From the NCBI GenBank assembly GCA_013204105.1, contig JABMOM010000001.1, positions 1 through 64,000 on the forward strand: DNA of 64,000 nucleotides, in the 5' to 3' direction. The position numbers were made by a program, and so were the translations under genes. The notes beneath the pieces were generated by a model, which did not search any database, was not told where the DNA came from, and worked only from the letters and a program-made list of their open reading frames with translations. Below, piece after piece: positions 16,301 to 25,396 of this stretch (position 1 is its first letter; every line of letters begins with the position of its first letter). This DNA is from Flavobacteriales bacterium (GTDB lineage Bacteria; Bacteroidota; Bacteroidia; Flavobacteriales_G; Salibacteraceae).

Positions 16301-16844
16301 AGAGCAATGCGAAGTCAGGGTATGCGACCTTGAGTTTTGATTGTATTTGCTTACGGGCTGAAGAGAGGTGCCATTTCGAAGTACCCACCGAAATGTTAAG
16401 TCGATCCGCAATCTCCTTGTGACTATAACCGTCAATCGCAAACATGTTGAAAACCAACTTGCTAATTGGGGATATACTGTTGATGACCAGCATTAGCTCA
16501 TCAACAGACATGTTGTTCATGCCATCGTTGTAAATCTGATGCGAGGGCATGATCGCATCAAAGGAGAAAAAGTCTTTGTAGCGCTTACTAGAGCGCAGGT
16601 GGTCCAGCGCCGTATTGATCACAATTCGCTTACACCACCCTTCAAAAGAATTCTCAAAATGATACTGCTCGACTTTTTGAAAAACCTTGATAAAGCCCTG
16701 GTTTACCACATCCAACACCTCTTCGTCGTCACGTATATAACGACGAACGATCGCGAGCATAACGGAATAGTAGGTATCATATACCTTCCGTTGAGCAATG
16801 CGATCGTATCGACTGCAGGCCTGTATTACGTCTTCCGTGATCAT
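16293..16844 (-). CDS. ECF-family RNA polymerase sigma factor
   Basis: A 183-residue sigma-70 family factor with only regions 2 and 4. Region 2 (about residues 8-85) includes DEEVLDVVNQGFIKVFQKVEQY and the -10-recognition helix FEGWCKRIVINTALDHLR. Region 4 (about 120-180) has the helix-turn-helix GYSHKEIADRLNISVGTSKWHLSSARKQI. The overlapping downstream gene encodes the likely anti-sigma partner. A perfect 5-bp stem with GAAA loop (TTACC-gaaa-GGTAA, 16845-16858) lies right at the start codon. It also forms a TACCTTTC, one base off the -7 consensus, so the mRNA may be leaderless. Confidence 0.93.
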   Translation of the reverse strand: MITEDVIQACSRYDRIAQRKVYDTYYSVMLAIVRRYIRDDEEVLDVVNQGFIKVFQKVEQYHFENSFEGWCKRIVINTALDHLRSSKRYKDFFSFDAIMPSHQIYNDGMNNMSVDELMLVINSISPISKLVFNMFAIDGYSHKEIADRLNISVGTSKWHLSSARKQIQSKLKVAYPDFALLYG

Positions 16845-16849
16845 TTACC

Positions 16850-16857
16850 GAAAGGTA
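16850..16857 (-). promoter_or_regulatory. Possible -7 element or hairpin of the sigma-factor gene
   Basis: TACCTTTC on the minus strand (TAnnTTTG with one mismatch), 5 bases before the ATG, embedded in the hairpin 16845-16858. Confidence 0.35.
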
Positions 16858-16887
16858 AGACGAAAATTTAAGCCTTAAGGTTGATTT

Positions 16888-17490
16888 TTACTTGTATTTA
16901 ATTGCGCTGGCTTTCCGAAGCTCTGTTCCTTCCATGATAACAACAGCGTCTAAATCTGGATATGCTCTCTTGGCGATCTTGACCATTTCATCCACCAATT
17001 CCTCTATGTCATTTGACCGAAAGGTCACAGGAGTCTCGACCTTGCCAAGGAGGGTGTAGGGGCTAGAAGGATTGTTTTTAATATACACCACCGCGCCTTT
17101 TCGTGGCTGTGCTTTAGATAGCTTGTATTCTGCCTTTACCACCGGTTCTTCATTACCTCGACCTCCACGACGGCGCTTTTCTTTGGGGTCACGGTAAAAC
17201 TGAATTACATCAGCTTTACAAAGCCCCTTGCCGGATCTGAAGATCAAGGCGTCAAATTCCTCATTGTCCTTACGGGCATTCTTGATAACGTGATCCAAAA
17301 GGGGGTCGATCGCATCTGGGCTAAACATCGAACATTCCACTGTCCCCAAATGACGGTACTGCGTTACTGGCATACTTTCGATGTAGAACACCACTCCATC
17401 GCGGTCGCTTGCTACACCTTCGTGTTGTGCGTTCACTAAAGTGGTCATCATCAAAAATCCTCCCAGCATCAAAATTCTCATAGCTCTCAT
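16888..17490 (-). CDS. Secreted protein with two tandem copies of a ~75-residue domain, unknown function
   Basis: I do not recognise this 200-residue protein. It has a signal peptide (MRILMLGGFLMMTTLVNAQ); the start may be 17490 or the in-frame ATG at 17481. The mature part contains two related halves. The first has VVFYIESMPVTQYRHLGTVE ... EEFDALIFRSGKGLCKADVIQFY; the second has VVYIKNNPSSPYTLLGKVE ... PDLDAVVIMEGTELRKASAIKYK. Both follow beta-V-YI-x-P-Y-LG-VE, a helix, then DA(L/V)I(F/M)-G-KA--I-Y. A basic Gly/Arg linker (KEKRRRGGRGNEE) joins them. It is 43 bases upstream of the ECF sigma gene in the same direction, so it may belong to that regulon or operon (inference). Confidence 0.75.
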   Translation of the reverse strand: MRAMRILMLGGFLMMTTLVNAQHEGVASDRDGVVFYIESMPVTQYRHLGTVECSMFSPDAIDPLLDHVIKNARKDNEEFDALIFRSGKGLCKADVIQFYRDPKEKRRRGGRGNEEPVVKAEYKLSKAQPRKGAVVYIKNNPSSPYTLLGKVETPVTFRSNDIEELVDEMVKIAKRAYPDLDAVVIMEGTELRKASAIKYK

Positions 17491-17512
17491 CGTGTATTGA
17501 TTTTTTACGGTT

Positions 17513-17537
17513 CAAATAAACGGAATCTGGAGATTCC
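17513..17537 (-). promoter_or_regulatory. Palindrome and weak -7 element upstream of the 17490 gene
   Basis: The perfect palindrome arms GGAATCT/AGATTCC (17522-17537, 2-base centre) sit directly upstream of TTTATTTG on the minus strand (17513-17520, one base off TAnnTTTG). This layout suits an operator overlapping a promoter. A second, 7-bp hairpin CTTGCTC/GAGCAAG lies at 17557-17575 and lacks a U tract for the leftward subtilase transcript. Confidence 0.35.
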
Positions 17538-17593
17538 ATTTCACAAACCCATGTTTCTTGCTCAACAAGAGCAAGTTGAATGCCACGTTTTTG

Positions 17594-20500
17594 TCAGTGC
17601 ACAACGATGATGTGATGATGTGATGTTTCCGAACCATTCAACTTGAGTATGTAAGACCCACTGCTCAGGCTCCTCACGTCAATGACCACAAGGTCCGATT
17701 TATCCGAAGCGGCGCTTCTTACCAAACGGCCATCCAGGGACCATAGTTCCGCCTTGGTAATTTGGGCACCAGCCAAGCCTTGTATGGTCAATTTATCTCC
17801 CGTTGGGTTTGGGAAAACCATTATACGCCGCTCTTCTTCGTCGTCCAAACCGAGGTTAACGATGTCCACGGAAAGGCTATCCATTCCAAAACTGTTCGAA
17901 ACCACCTGCTTAACGGTGTAGGATATCTGCTGCATATAATCATGCGAAAAAGGAACGGAGTCTAAAACCGCTGTGCCGTCTCCCAAGTTAAATGTCATGT
18001 CCTCTGCGTACAAGCTCAGGTCGTTGAACAAAACCGTTTGGCCGTTGGATTGCGTTTCGTATTCAAAGTTTGCAATGGGTGGATGGACGATAGAAATATC
18101 ATCCAGTGCCATATCTCCTCGAGCCCCTTGATCCGTGACACCTCTGAATCGAACATTGATCACTTTGCCATTGAAGTCGCTGAGATCGACTTCTACAAAC
18201 CGCCAAGGATTGCCCTGATGCCCGGTAAACTCAGCTAGATCGAGCCGCCATGAAGTTCCATCAAACACGTCTACGTGCAATTCTCCCATATCAAAGCCAC
18301 GCATGTTGTAGTAAAAGGTGAGCATCGGATCCGAAGCTTTAGAAAGGTCAATGCAAGGGCTAATGAGGATAGCCTCTTGGTTTATACAGCTTCCTGACGC
18401 CTCTAGATAAATATACTTTCCAGCCGCCGTTTGAGTCGTGTTGTCTGCGCTTGGTCCAGTAGCTGCCGTCAAAGTCGGGCCGCTATTCACACGCCAATCT
18501 ATGTCGTCGAAAACACCATTCTCAGCATTTATCCATCCTTCAGGAAGTGGGCAAGAAAAGGCGCCGCAATAAATCTGATCGTCACACTCTAAGGCCATCT
18601 GGTCAAAATGCTCTTCCCACACAGGCACCTTACTCGGGGTTGGCGAGACTTTATACGCTCTCCATGCCGTGTCATTATAAGGGTTGAGGTCTCCCTCCAT
18701 TTCCAAGAGCAAGTAGTATTCATTCGTGCCTGAGTCCAATACCGCATTGCTGAGGAAAATAAACGTATCGGATTCTAAAGGGGCGATGCTGGTCGAGAAA
18801 GAATCACTCAATACGACTCCGTTCGGACCGTACAATGTCGCAAGAAATGGCGTAGAGGGTGTTACTCCCCCATTTTCAACAGAAAAACTGATTTCCACCT
18901 CATCTCCATGACAAGCAAAGGCGTGTGAAATGTCCGGAAACACATCCAAGGCGCCTAGGTCATTTGCTAAGAAACAATTTTGAAGTCCAGGAGTCTTTTT
19001 CACAGCAATCGTCCTGAAACTTTTTGCCCCATCAGGGCCGTTGGCAGAAACGGCATACCAAAGCATATTGCTATAGGGGTTGGACGTTGTGTCGGTGAAA
19101 TCATTCGTCACAGAACTGCCAATTGAGTCCATGTATTTGTCTCCGAGCTTATAGATGTCAAAAGACAGGGCGGAGGCCAATGGATCCCAACCAAGGCCGA
19201 TTCCATCTGGGCAAGCCCAGTTAACGGATACGTTAGTGGGAACGCTCATGATCGAAAAGTTTTCGGATTCTACGGTGGCTGAGTCGTGCACCAATCGTAC
19301 GTGTACATCTCCTCCTTCGATCAACGGCAGTGTCCATTGATAGTATTCCTGTGCCGCACTGACTCCCGTCGTTATAGAATTCCACGATGATCCGCCATCG
19401 TCAGAGTATTCTACAGCCAAATCTCCGGATAATTCGCTATCCCACCGTATGATCTCCAAGGCCTGCGGCTCGAAAGATTCTCCTCCCACTGGATACGTCA
19501 AGACCAGAGGGTTCTCCTCGATATAGTATACCACGAAGTACTCTTGGGGACCTTGTGGCACTAAGTACGGCGATACCTCAAACGTATAGTTCCCAGGCGC
19601 CGGGTCGACCACCTCTATTTGTTCCATGTTGTTCAGGTGATCCTCGCCAAACACAGCGGGCTCATCCAGTGTAATTGCGTTCGGGAGATGATTGAGTACG
19701 TACGGTTGTAGGCTGTCATTATTAGGCGACAAACCCGTCAGGTCAAGGTCATTGACCAATGCGGTGGACGCCGATACCGAGGCGGCTGGATCGGTCCAAT
19801 AGACCATTACCCTCAATCGGTTGGCGCCTGTGGGTACGGTTATTTCGTGGCTATTGGCTCCTGCGCCAGATGCGATGGAGTCAATGATGAATGTTCCTTG
19901 TTCTATTACCGAGTACGCCCGCCGTGCGTTGATCCGTCCCCAGCCGAACTTGAAGTCGGGCCCTGCGTTTCCCAGGTCCTCCGCTGTGTTTAAAACAATT
20001 GCCTTCATCAACCCGCCATCAGGATGCTCGCCGTGATGATCTTCAAAGGCTTCGTACAATAAGGCCAAGCTTCCTGCAACGTTTGGACAGGCCATGCTCG
20101 TGCCGGTGTAAGTGTCGTATTGATTTCCTGCAATGGTCGAGGTTACGGCCGTTCCTTGCGCAGCGATGTCGGGTTTGATACGGCCATCGGTTGCGGGTCC
20201 CCGACTGCTGCTCGAAGCTAATGTCTCGGTATTTGTCAAGTTGGCAACCACCATGGTGTTCTTCCCCATTTTATGTCCGCCCGTGATATTGCCCCAACCA
20301 CTGCCGGCACCATAGCCGCAGTTCGAGGTTCCAGCATTACCCGCAGAGTAAACATGAATCAGTTTTTCCAAGTCTACGCTCTGCTCGTCAACCAGCTGCG
20401 TCCTCGCCGTATAGCCGGCATTGCAACCATCACTGTAGGACGTGCTTGTCAAGTGAATATCATATTCGAAATAATGCGAATCCAGGTTACTGAGGGCATT

Positions 20501-21424
20501 GTACTCCGGATATGCCTTGTAGATATACAAGTCTGCGCCTTCTGCCTGGCCCTGATGCCTCGGGTTCAGGTTTCCTGCTCCACCCACCGTTCCCGTAACG
20601 TGGTCCGCGTGATCGCCTTCATTATCTGAGGTGAACTGCGCCTGCAAACGTCCGTGATAATCAATGTGAGGACCTATAGATCCATTGTCCTGAATTGCCA
20701 CCGACACACCGTTTCCATTGTAGGCAATGTCGTTGCTGTTATCATAGCTCAAAAACTGCGTCCTAGCCAGCGCTCGACTCGTATAATTTTCTGTTTTTCC
20801 CTCTGTATAGGCCCATTCTATAGAACGCACCTCTTGTATCTCTTCCAGCTTCTTGATAAGGCCCCCTTCGGTGCTGACATTAACGTAGCCAAAGCCTGCA
20901 TTAACTTCCTCCACCTTCAATCCTTCCACCTTGTTCAACGCCGCAACAAACGTTGACAATGCGATGTCTTTAAAAGGAGAAAGGTTTAGTGACAGCCGTC
21001 CGTCCTCGAGAATAGCCCGAAGAGGAATACTTGCAGGATCTGCAACCCACCTGAAGGCGTTTTTGAATGGACCAACATGTGTAACACCGAAGGGTTGCAA
21101 AGCAGCTGTAGCCTCAACGGAGCCCAATGAAATCAGATAAAATCGCTCTGGAAGGAACTCTATCACATCTACCCCTTCCTTCAGAAGGGCCTTCTTTTCT
21201 CGTCTGTCGGGTAGTTGATTGAGAGACACAACGCCGTAATAACGTCCTTGGATGACCGGCCATTCCGCAAGGTCGTTGGGGTCAAAGCTTTGGTCCGTAT
21301 TCTTCTCGATATCAAAGGATTTACCGATCAATTGTAGATCGATCGTTTCGCGCCCCGACTGGGCAAACGCAACTTGAAATACAAGCACCAATCCGGCGAT
21401 TAAGGGGAGTAAACGATTCATCAT
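17594..21424 (-). CDS. Subtilisin-family (S8) serine protease with T9SS type A sorting domain
   Basis: A 1276-residue secreted protease. Signal peptide at the N-terminus (LPLIAGLVLVFQVAFAQ), then a propeptide-like region. The catalytic domain has Asp246 (VAIQDNGS), His275 (DHADHVTGTVGG) and Ser443 (YTGTSMACPNVAG). The His block reads HADH rather than the usual HGTH. Beyond it lie beta-sandwich modules (TYPVGGESFEPQALEIIRWDS), a MAM-like region (about 1000-1150 with paired Cys), a PKD-like module and a C-terminal sorting domain (IMVFPNPTGDKLTIQGL ... GSYILKLNG). It should be exported by T9SS and attached to or released from the surface. ATG at 21424 (or 21421) is preferred over a longer reading that crosses the divergent promoter. 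Confidence 0.9.
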   Translation of the reverse strand: MMNRLLPLIAGLVLVFQVAFAQSGRETIDLQLIGKSFDIEKNTDQSFDPNDLAEWPVIQGRYYGVVSLNQLPDRREKKALLKEGVDVIEFLPERFYLISLGSVEATAALQPFGVTHVGPFKNAFRWVADPASIPLRAILEDGRLSLNLSPFKDIALSTFVAALNKVEGLKVEEVNAGFGYVNVSTEGGLIKKLEEIQEVRSIEWAYTEGKTENYTSRALARTQFLSYDNSNDIAYNGNGVSVAIQDNGSIGPHIDYHGRLQAQFTSDNEGDHADHVTGTVGGAGNLNPRHQGQAEGADLYIYKAYPEYNALSNLDSHYFEYDIHLTSTSYSDGCNAGYTARTQLVDEQSVDLEKLIHVYSAGNAGTSNCGYGAGSGWGNITGGHKMGKNTMVVANLTNTETLASSSSRGPATDGRIKPDIAAQGTAVTSTIAGNQYDTYTGTSMACPNVAGSLALLYEAFEDHHGEHPDGGLMKAIVLNTAEDLGNAGPDFKFGWGRINARRAYSVIEQGTFIIDSIASGAGANSHEITVPTGANRLRVMVYWTDPAASVSASTALVNDLDLTGLSPNNDSLQPYVLNHLPNAITLDEPAVFGEDHLNNMEQIEVVDPAPGNYTFEVSPYLVPQGPQEYFVVYYIEENPLVLTYPVGGESFEPQALEIIRWDSELSGDLAVEYSDDGGSSWNSITTGVSAAQEYYQWTLPLIEGGDVHVRLVHDSATVESENFSIMSVPTNVSVNWACPDGIGLGWDPLASALSFDIYKLGDKYMDSIGSSVTNDFTDTTSNPYSNMLWYAVSANGPDGAKSFRTIAVKKTPGLQNCFLANDLGALDVFPDISHAFACHGDEVEISFSVENGGVTPSTPFLATLYGPNGVVLSDSFSTSIAPLESDTFIFLSNAVLDSGTNEYYLLLEMEGDLNPYNDTAWRAYKVSPTPSKVPVWEEHFDQMALECDDQIYCGAFSCPLPEGWINAENGVFDDIDWRVNSGPTLTAATGPSADNTTQTAAGKYIYLEASGSCINQEAILISPCIDLSKASDPMLTFYYNMRGFDMGELHVDVFDGTSWRLDLAEFTGHQGNPWRFVEVDLSDFNGKVINVRFRGVTDQGARGDMALDDISIVHPPIANFEYETQSNGQTVLFNDLSLYAEDMTFNLGDGTAVLDSVPFSHDYMQQISYTVKQVVSNSFGMDSLSVDIVNLGLDDEEERRIMVFPNPTGDKLTIQGLAGAQITKAELWSLDGRLVRSAASDKSDLVVIDVRSLSSGSYILKLNGSETSHHHIIVVH

Positions 21425-21453
21425 GGTTAGGTTCTTTTCACATACAAGACGCG

Positions 21454-21461
21454 TAAATGTA
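21454..21461 (-). promoter_or_regulatory. Possible -7 element of the subtilase gene
   Basis: TACATTTA on the minus strand (one base off TAnnTTTG), 29 bases before ATG 21424. It is the mirror of the plus-strand element at 21475: AAATGTAA and TTACATTT form an 8-bp inverted repeat 11 bases apart. Confidence 0.4.
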
Positions 21462-21474
21462 ATCTGTGGCATGT

Positions 21475-21482
21475 TACATTTG
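21475..21482 (+). promoter_or_regulatory. -7 promoter element of the prc-like gene
   Basis: TACATTTG, exact TAnnTTTG match, 56 bases before the ATG at 21539; forms an inverted repeat with 21455-21462. Confidence 0.5.
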
Positions 21483-21538
21483 GTAACAAACTGGCCCGTT
21501 CCTTGTTTGGTTAACACACACACGCGCAATCCCAAATT

Positions 21539-23668
21539 ATGAAGTTCAAAGGAATTCAACTACTGCTGTCCACCGCAGCCGCCATACTTTTTTGTTCCTA
21601 CATTCTTTACGAAACGAGCGCTGAGAAAGGCGCTTCGCTCGATTCTGCCGATCAAGTAAAAGACAAGGTTTTGGTGGATGTGCTCATGCAAAGTCTAAAG
21701 AGCAATCACCTGGCTCCCCGAAACATTGACGACGCCTTTTCCAAAGATGTTTTTACCCTCTACTTAGAGCGCCTTGATTACAACAAGCGCTTTCTGTTGT
21801 CTGAGGATATCGATGCGTTAAAAAAGTTTGAAACCTCTATAGATGATCAGATTATCGCTGGCGACTACTCGTTTTTTAACCTGAGCTACGCGCTTTTCAT
21901 GAGCCGCACAAAAGAGGCCAAAGAGTACTATACTAAAATCTTGGAAGAGCCCTTTGACTTCTCCAAAAAGGAATTCCTCGAGCTCGATGAAGAAAAACGG
22001 CCTTATCTCAAAACGCGCAAAGAATTGGAGTCCTTCTGGTTTAAAAGCCTGAAATACGAAGCGCTTACGCGGATTCATGAAATGGAAAGGAAGCAAGAAA
22101 AGGCTTCTGCAGAGAATGATACGTTGACGGTCATGAACTTCGATGAAATGGAAGCCAAGGCGCGGAAGAATATGACGCGGAGCAATGACCGCTTTTTCGA
22201 CCGTCTTGAAAAATGGAATCGTGAGGACCTGAAAGAAATTTATTTGAACGCTGTCATGAACGTCTTTGGGCCTCATACAGGTTACTTTCCTCCGAAAGAC
22301 AAAGAGAATTTCGACATTTCAATGAGCGGACAGTTGGAAGGCATCGGTGCTCAACTGCAAGAAAAAGATGGCTACATCAAGGTGGTCAATATTGTACCGG
22401 GAAGCCCCTCCTATTTGCAGGGAGAGTTGGAAGAAGGTGACCTCATTTTGAAAGTAGCCCAGGAGGGAGGGTCTCCTATAGACATTACGGATACGCGCAT
22501 AGATGATGCGGTCAAATTGATTCGCGGACCGAAGGGAACTAAAGTCTTGCTGACAGTGAAAAAGTTGAATGGCTTGATCAAAGAGATCCCCATTGTGCGG
22601 GATGTAGTTGTATTGGCAGAAACATATGCGAAGTCTGCCGTGATAGAAGAAAATGGGGTGACGGTTGGCTACATCCGCCTGCCGAAATTCTATGCTGACT
22701 TCAACAAACTTGGCGGCCGCTCAGCTGCAGCCGATGTAAAAACCGAACTCCTAAAGCTTAAGGCCGAAGGAGTAGATGGAGTCGTCCTTGACCTCAGAGG
22801 AAATGGAGGTGGCTCACTGCGAGACGCGATTGAAATGACCGGACACTTTATTGAAAATGGCCCCGTAGTGCAAGTAAAAGGCAGATTCTCACGGGCCGAT
22901 ATCATGCGCGACAACGACAAGGAAGTCGTATACGACGGCCCGCTGGTAGTGATGATGAATCATTTCAGCGCATCCGCTTCTGAGATCTTGGCAGCGGCCA
23001 TTCAAGACTACGACCGAGGAATCATCATGGGTTCAAATTCATCCTTTGGCAAAGGAACGGTCCAACGCTTTTACGAACTTGACAGAAGTTTGAACGCCTC
23101 CTATACGCAGTACCGCCCCCTTGGAGCTGTCAAGATTACAACCCAAAAATTCTATCGAATCAACGGCGGAGCTACACAGCTCAGGGGCGTCACTTCCGAC
23201 ATCGAATTCCCAACGCAGTACCGATACATCGATATGGGGGAAAAAGAACAAGACTTTGTCATGGAATGGGATGAAATCCAACCTACCCCTTATACTGTTT
23301 GGAAACCTTCCTATTCTGAAAAAGACGTCGTGAAGAGAAGCGATGACCGAATTCAAGCAAGCCCACCGTTCATGAAAATTGAGGAGAACGCGCTGCGACT
23401 AAAGGCGCAACGCGATGAGACGGAAGTTTCCCTCAATTACGAGGAGTTTTCGCAAAAGCAAAAAGAGCTTGATGCGCAGGAAGACGTCTTTGACCAGATG
23501 ATGGATGAACTCGATCTCGGGTTGAAGGTAACCAACGTAGCCGCTGACCTAGAAGCTATTGGCATTGATTCAGTAAAAGCTGAGATCAACGAGCGTTGGA
23601 TCAAAAAGCTCACCAATGACCTGATGCTTGACGAGGCGGTTCAAGTGATTGGCGACATGGGAAGCTGA
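21539..23668 (+). CDS. prc: Carboxy-terminal processing protease (Prc/Tsp, S41 family)
   Basis: Periplasmic tail-specific protease that degrades or trims proteins from their C-terminus. The 709-residue product has an N-terminal hydrophobic segment (LLLSTAAAILFCSYILY), a helical N-terminal domain (about 40-240), and a PDZ domain near 255-345 (SGQLEGIGAQLQEKDGYIKV). The S41 core carries the nucleophile Ser479 within FSASASEILAAAIQDYDRG and the general base Lys505 in SSFGKGTVQ. It has the long C-terminal extension of the Tsp subgroup. It abuts hflX tail to tail with no spacer (stop at 23668, next gene's stop at 23669). Confidence 0.92.
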   Translation: MKFKGIQLLLSTAAAILFCSYILYETSAEKGASLDSADQVKDKVLVDVLMQSLKSNHLAPRNIDDAFSKDVFTLYLERLDYNKRFLLSEDIDALKKFETSIDDQIIAGDYSFFNLSYALFMSRTKEAKEYYTKILEEPFDFSKKEFLELDEEKRPYLKTRKELESFWFKSLKYEALTRIHEMERKQEKASAENDTLTVMNFDEMEAKARKNMTRSNDRFFDRLEKWNREDLKEIYLNAVMNVFGPHTGYFPPKDKENFDISMSGQLEGIGAQLQEKDGYIKVVNIVPGSPSYLQGELEEGDLILKVAQEGGSPIDITDTRIDDAVKLIRGPKGTKVLLTVKKLNGLIKEIPIVRDVVVLAETYAKSAVIEENGVTVGYIRLPKFYADFNKLGGRSAAADVKTELLKLKAEGVDGVVLDLRGNGGGSLRDAIEMTGHFIENGPVVQVKGRFSRADIMRDNDKEVVYDGPLVVMMNHFSASASEILAAAIQDYDRGIIMGSNSSFGKGTVQRFYELDRSLNASYTQYRPLGAVKITTQKFYRINGGATQLRGVTSDIEFPTQYRYIDMGEKEQDFVMEWDEIQPTPYTVWKPSYSEKDVVKRSDDRIQASPPFMKIEENALRLKAQRDETEVSLNYEEFSQKQKELDAQEDVFDQMMDELDLGLKVTNVAADLEAIGIDSVKAEINERWIKKLTNDLMLDEAVQVIGDMGS

Positions 23669-24886
23669 TTACGATTGATCAGAAGGAAGAGGGTACAAGA
23701 AGCTATTGTACGGAAATCGTTGGATGTGAATCTCTCGCACCTTGTCGTACAGCGTCCGCTTGAACTTGTCAAGGTTGATTTTTTCGTGTGCCGAGACAAA
23801 GATCGTTTGGTGGTCTTGACGTGCCATCCATGATTTTTCTAAGTCTCCTAATCGTATCGCTGGTTTTACTTCCCCGTCCCATTTCCATTCTTCATCTGGC
23901 GGCTCAGGGTAGAGGTCTACCTTATTGAAAACAAGGATCGTTGGCTTGTCGATGGAATCGATTTCCGCAAGCGTCTTTTCTACCGTTAAGATCTGGTCTT
24001 CGAACTGTGGATGTGAAATGTCCACTACGTGCAGAAGTATGTCCGCTTCGCGCACTTCATCAAGCGTTGACTTGAAAGATTCAACCAATTGGTGGGGCAG
24101 TTTGCGGATGAAGCCCACCGTATCCGCCATTAAAAACGGAAGATTGTCAATCACGACTTTTCGCACCGTAGTGTCCAAGGTGGCAAACAATTTATTCTCG
24201 GCAAACACGTCACTTTTCGAAATCAGGTTCATGATGGTAGACTTGCCCACGTTGGTATATCCTACCAATGCCACACGCACCATGCTTCCCCTGTTACCGC
24301 GCTGTGTGCGCATCTGCCTATCGATCTTCTCCAGCTTTTTCTTCAGGACTGCAATCTGGTTTCGGATCATTCTTCTGTCGGTCTCAATTTCTTTTTCGCC
24401 AGCTCCACCCCTTGTAGCGGTTCCTCCGCGCTGTCGTTCAAGATGGGTCCACATCCTTGTCAAGCGAGGGAGCAGGTATTCGTATCGTGCCAACTCCACC
24501 TGGGTTTTCGATTGCGATGTCTGCGCGCGTGATTGAAATATGTCAAGTATGAGCAAGCTTCGATCGTAGATCTTGATCTTAAGCTCCTTTTCGATGTTGC
24601 GGATTTGGGAAGGAGTGAGGTCGTCATCAAACACCACAACATCGATGTCATTCTCCTTCACATAGGCCTTTACATCGTTCAACTTACCTGAGCCTATGAA
24701 GGTGGCTGGGTTTGGCATGTCCAATGTTTGCGTAAACTTCTTCACCGTTTTAAGGCCGAGAGTTGTGGCAAGAAACTCCAGCTCGTCGAGATACTCTTCC
24801 AGTTTTTCGGCAGATTGCTCCCGATGCGCTAATCCGACAAGAACCGCACGCTCCACTTCACCTTTTGTAGAAAACGGTTCTTTCAT
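23669..24886 (-). CDS. hflX: GTPase HflX
   Basis: HflX is a ribosome-associated GTPase that splits stalled or stressed 70S ribosomes. The 405-residue protein shows the N-terminal HflX domain (VFDDDLTPSQIRNIEKELKIKIYDRSLLILDIFQ, residues about 90-125) and the glycine-rich linker (ERQRGGTATRGGAGEKEIETDRR). The G domain carries G1 GYTNVGKST, G3 DTVGF and G4 NKVD. Length is normal. The upstream gene on the same strand ends 43 bases before it, so co-transcription with the small membrane protein is possible. Confidence 0.96.
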   Translation of the reverse strand: MKEPFSTKGEVERAVLVGLAHREQSAEKLEEYLDELEFLATTLGLKTVKKFTQTLDMPNPATFIGSGKLNDVKAYVKENDIDVVVFDDDLTPSQIRNIEKELKIKIYDRSLLILDIFQSRAQTSQSKTQVELARYEYLLPRLTRMWTHLERQRGGTATRGGAGEKEIETDRRMIRNQIAVLKKKLEKIDRQMRTQRGNRGSMVRVALVGYTNVGKSTIMNLISKSDVFAENKLFATLDTTVRKVVIDNLPFLMADTVGFIRKLPHQLVESFKSTLDEVREADILLHVVDISHPQFEDQILTVEKTLAEIDSIDKPTILVFNKVDLYPEPPDEEWKWDGEVKPAIRLGDLEKSWMARQDHQTIFVSAHEKINLDKFKRTLYDKVREIHIQRFPYNSFLYPLPSDQS

Positions 24887-24929
24887 TGTGTTGAATATGT
24901 AATCTGGTGAGCCCTAATGGCGCTATGCA

Positions 24930-25379
24930 CTAGAACCAATTTCCAAATTCCTTTAAGAATGGCCAGGGGATCATCACAAAGATGATCGCGATGGCAATGC
25001 CGTAGAAAATGGCGATCGTTCGCAATTTCTTCGTGGAATCGTCTTGCTTCTTTGACCTGCTGTATCCAACTGTGACCAATGCCACTGCTATGATCATCAT
25101 GGAAATATGTTCTACGGCAAAGAATCGCATCGTAGCATCCTTCATCATGCCTTCTTCAGCAAAAAGCGCCAAACCTTTCGCCCCCATGAAGTAAAGTAGG
25201 AGACCGACCAACAATTGGATATGCGAAAGGATCAAGCCTCCTAACGCGAATAATTTACTCGATTTTTTATAGGCTTTGCCGCTGCTTAAACCGATGAGGG
25301 CGTCAAACAACGCCAACAATATGAACAGTAAAACCAAGTAGCGGAATGAGCTGTGGATGTGATTAAGGCCTGCTATCAT
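24930..25379 (-). CDS. Small four-helix membrane protein (cytochrome-B-like, conserved in Bacteroidota)
   Basis: A 149-residue integral membrane protein with four hydrophobic helices: FRYLVLLFILLALFDALIGL; KLFALGGLILSHIQLLVGLLLYF; HISMMIIAVALVTVGY; TIAIFYGIAIAIIFVMIPWPF. It carries conserved His residues at HIHSSFRY, SHIQLL and VEHISM. Database entries for this family are often labelled cytochrome B; the His placement could bind haem but this is not established. I chose ATG 25379 because a TTTG-N20-TACTTTTG promoter ends 17 bases upstream of it; a reading from 25466 would cross that promoter. Confidence 0.8.
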   Translation of the reverse strand: MIAGLNHIHSSFRYLVLLFILLALFDALIGLSSGKAYKKSSKLFALGGLILSHIQLLVGLLLYFMGAKGLALFAEEGMMKDATMRFFAVEHISMMIIAVALVTVGYSRSKKQDDSTKKLRTIAIFYGIAIAIIFVMIPWPFLKEFGNWF

Positions 25380-25396
25380 GTCATTGAATTGGTGCG

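Noticed and set aside
17557-17575. Intrinsic terminator for the subtilase gene
   Set aside because: A 7-bp hairpin exists but there is no U tract on the minus-strand side.
24930-25379. True cytochrome b assignment
   Set aside because: The helices carry a few conserved His residues but no definite haem-binding pair can be proven by eye; kept as a descriptive label only.
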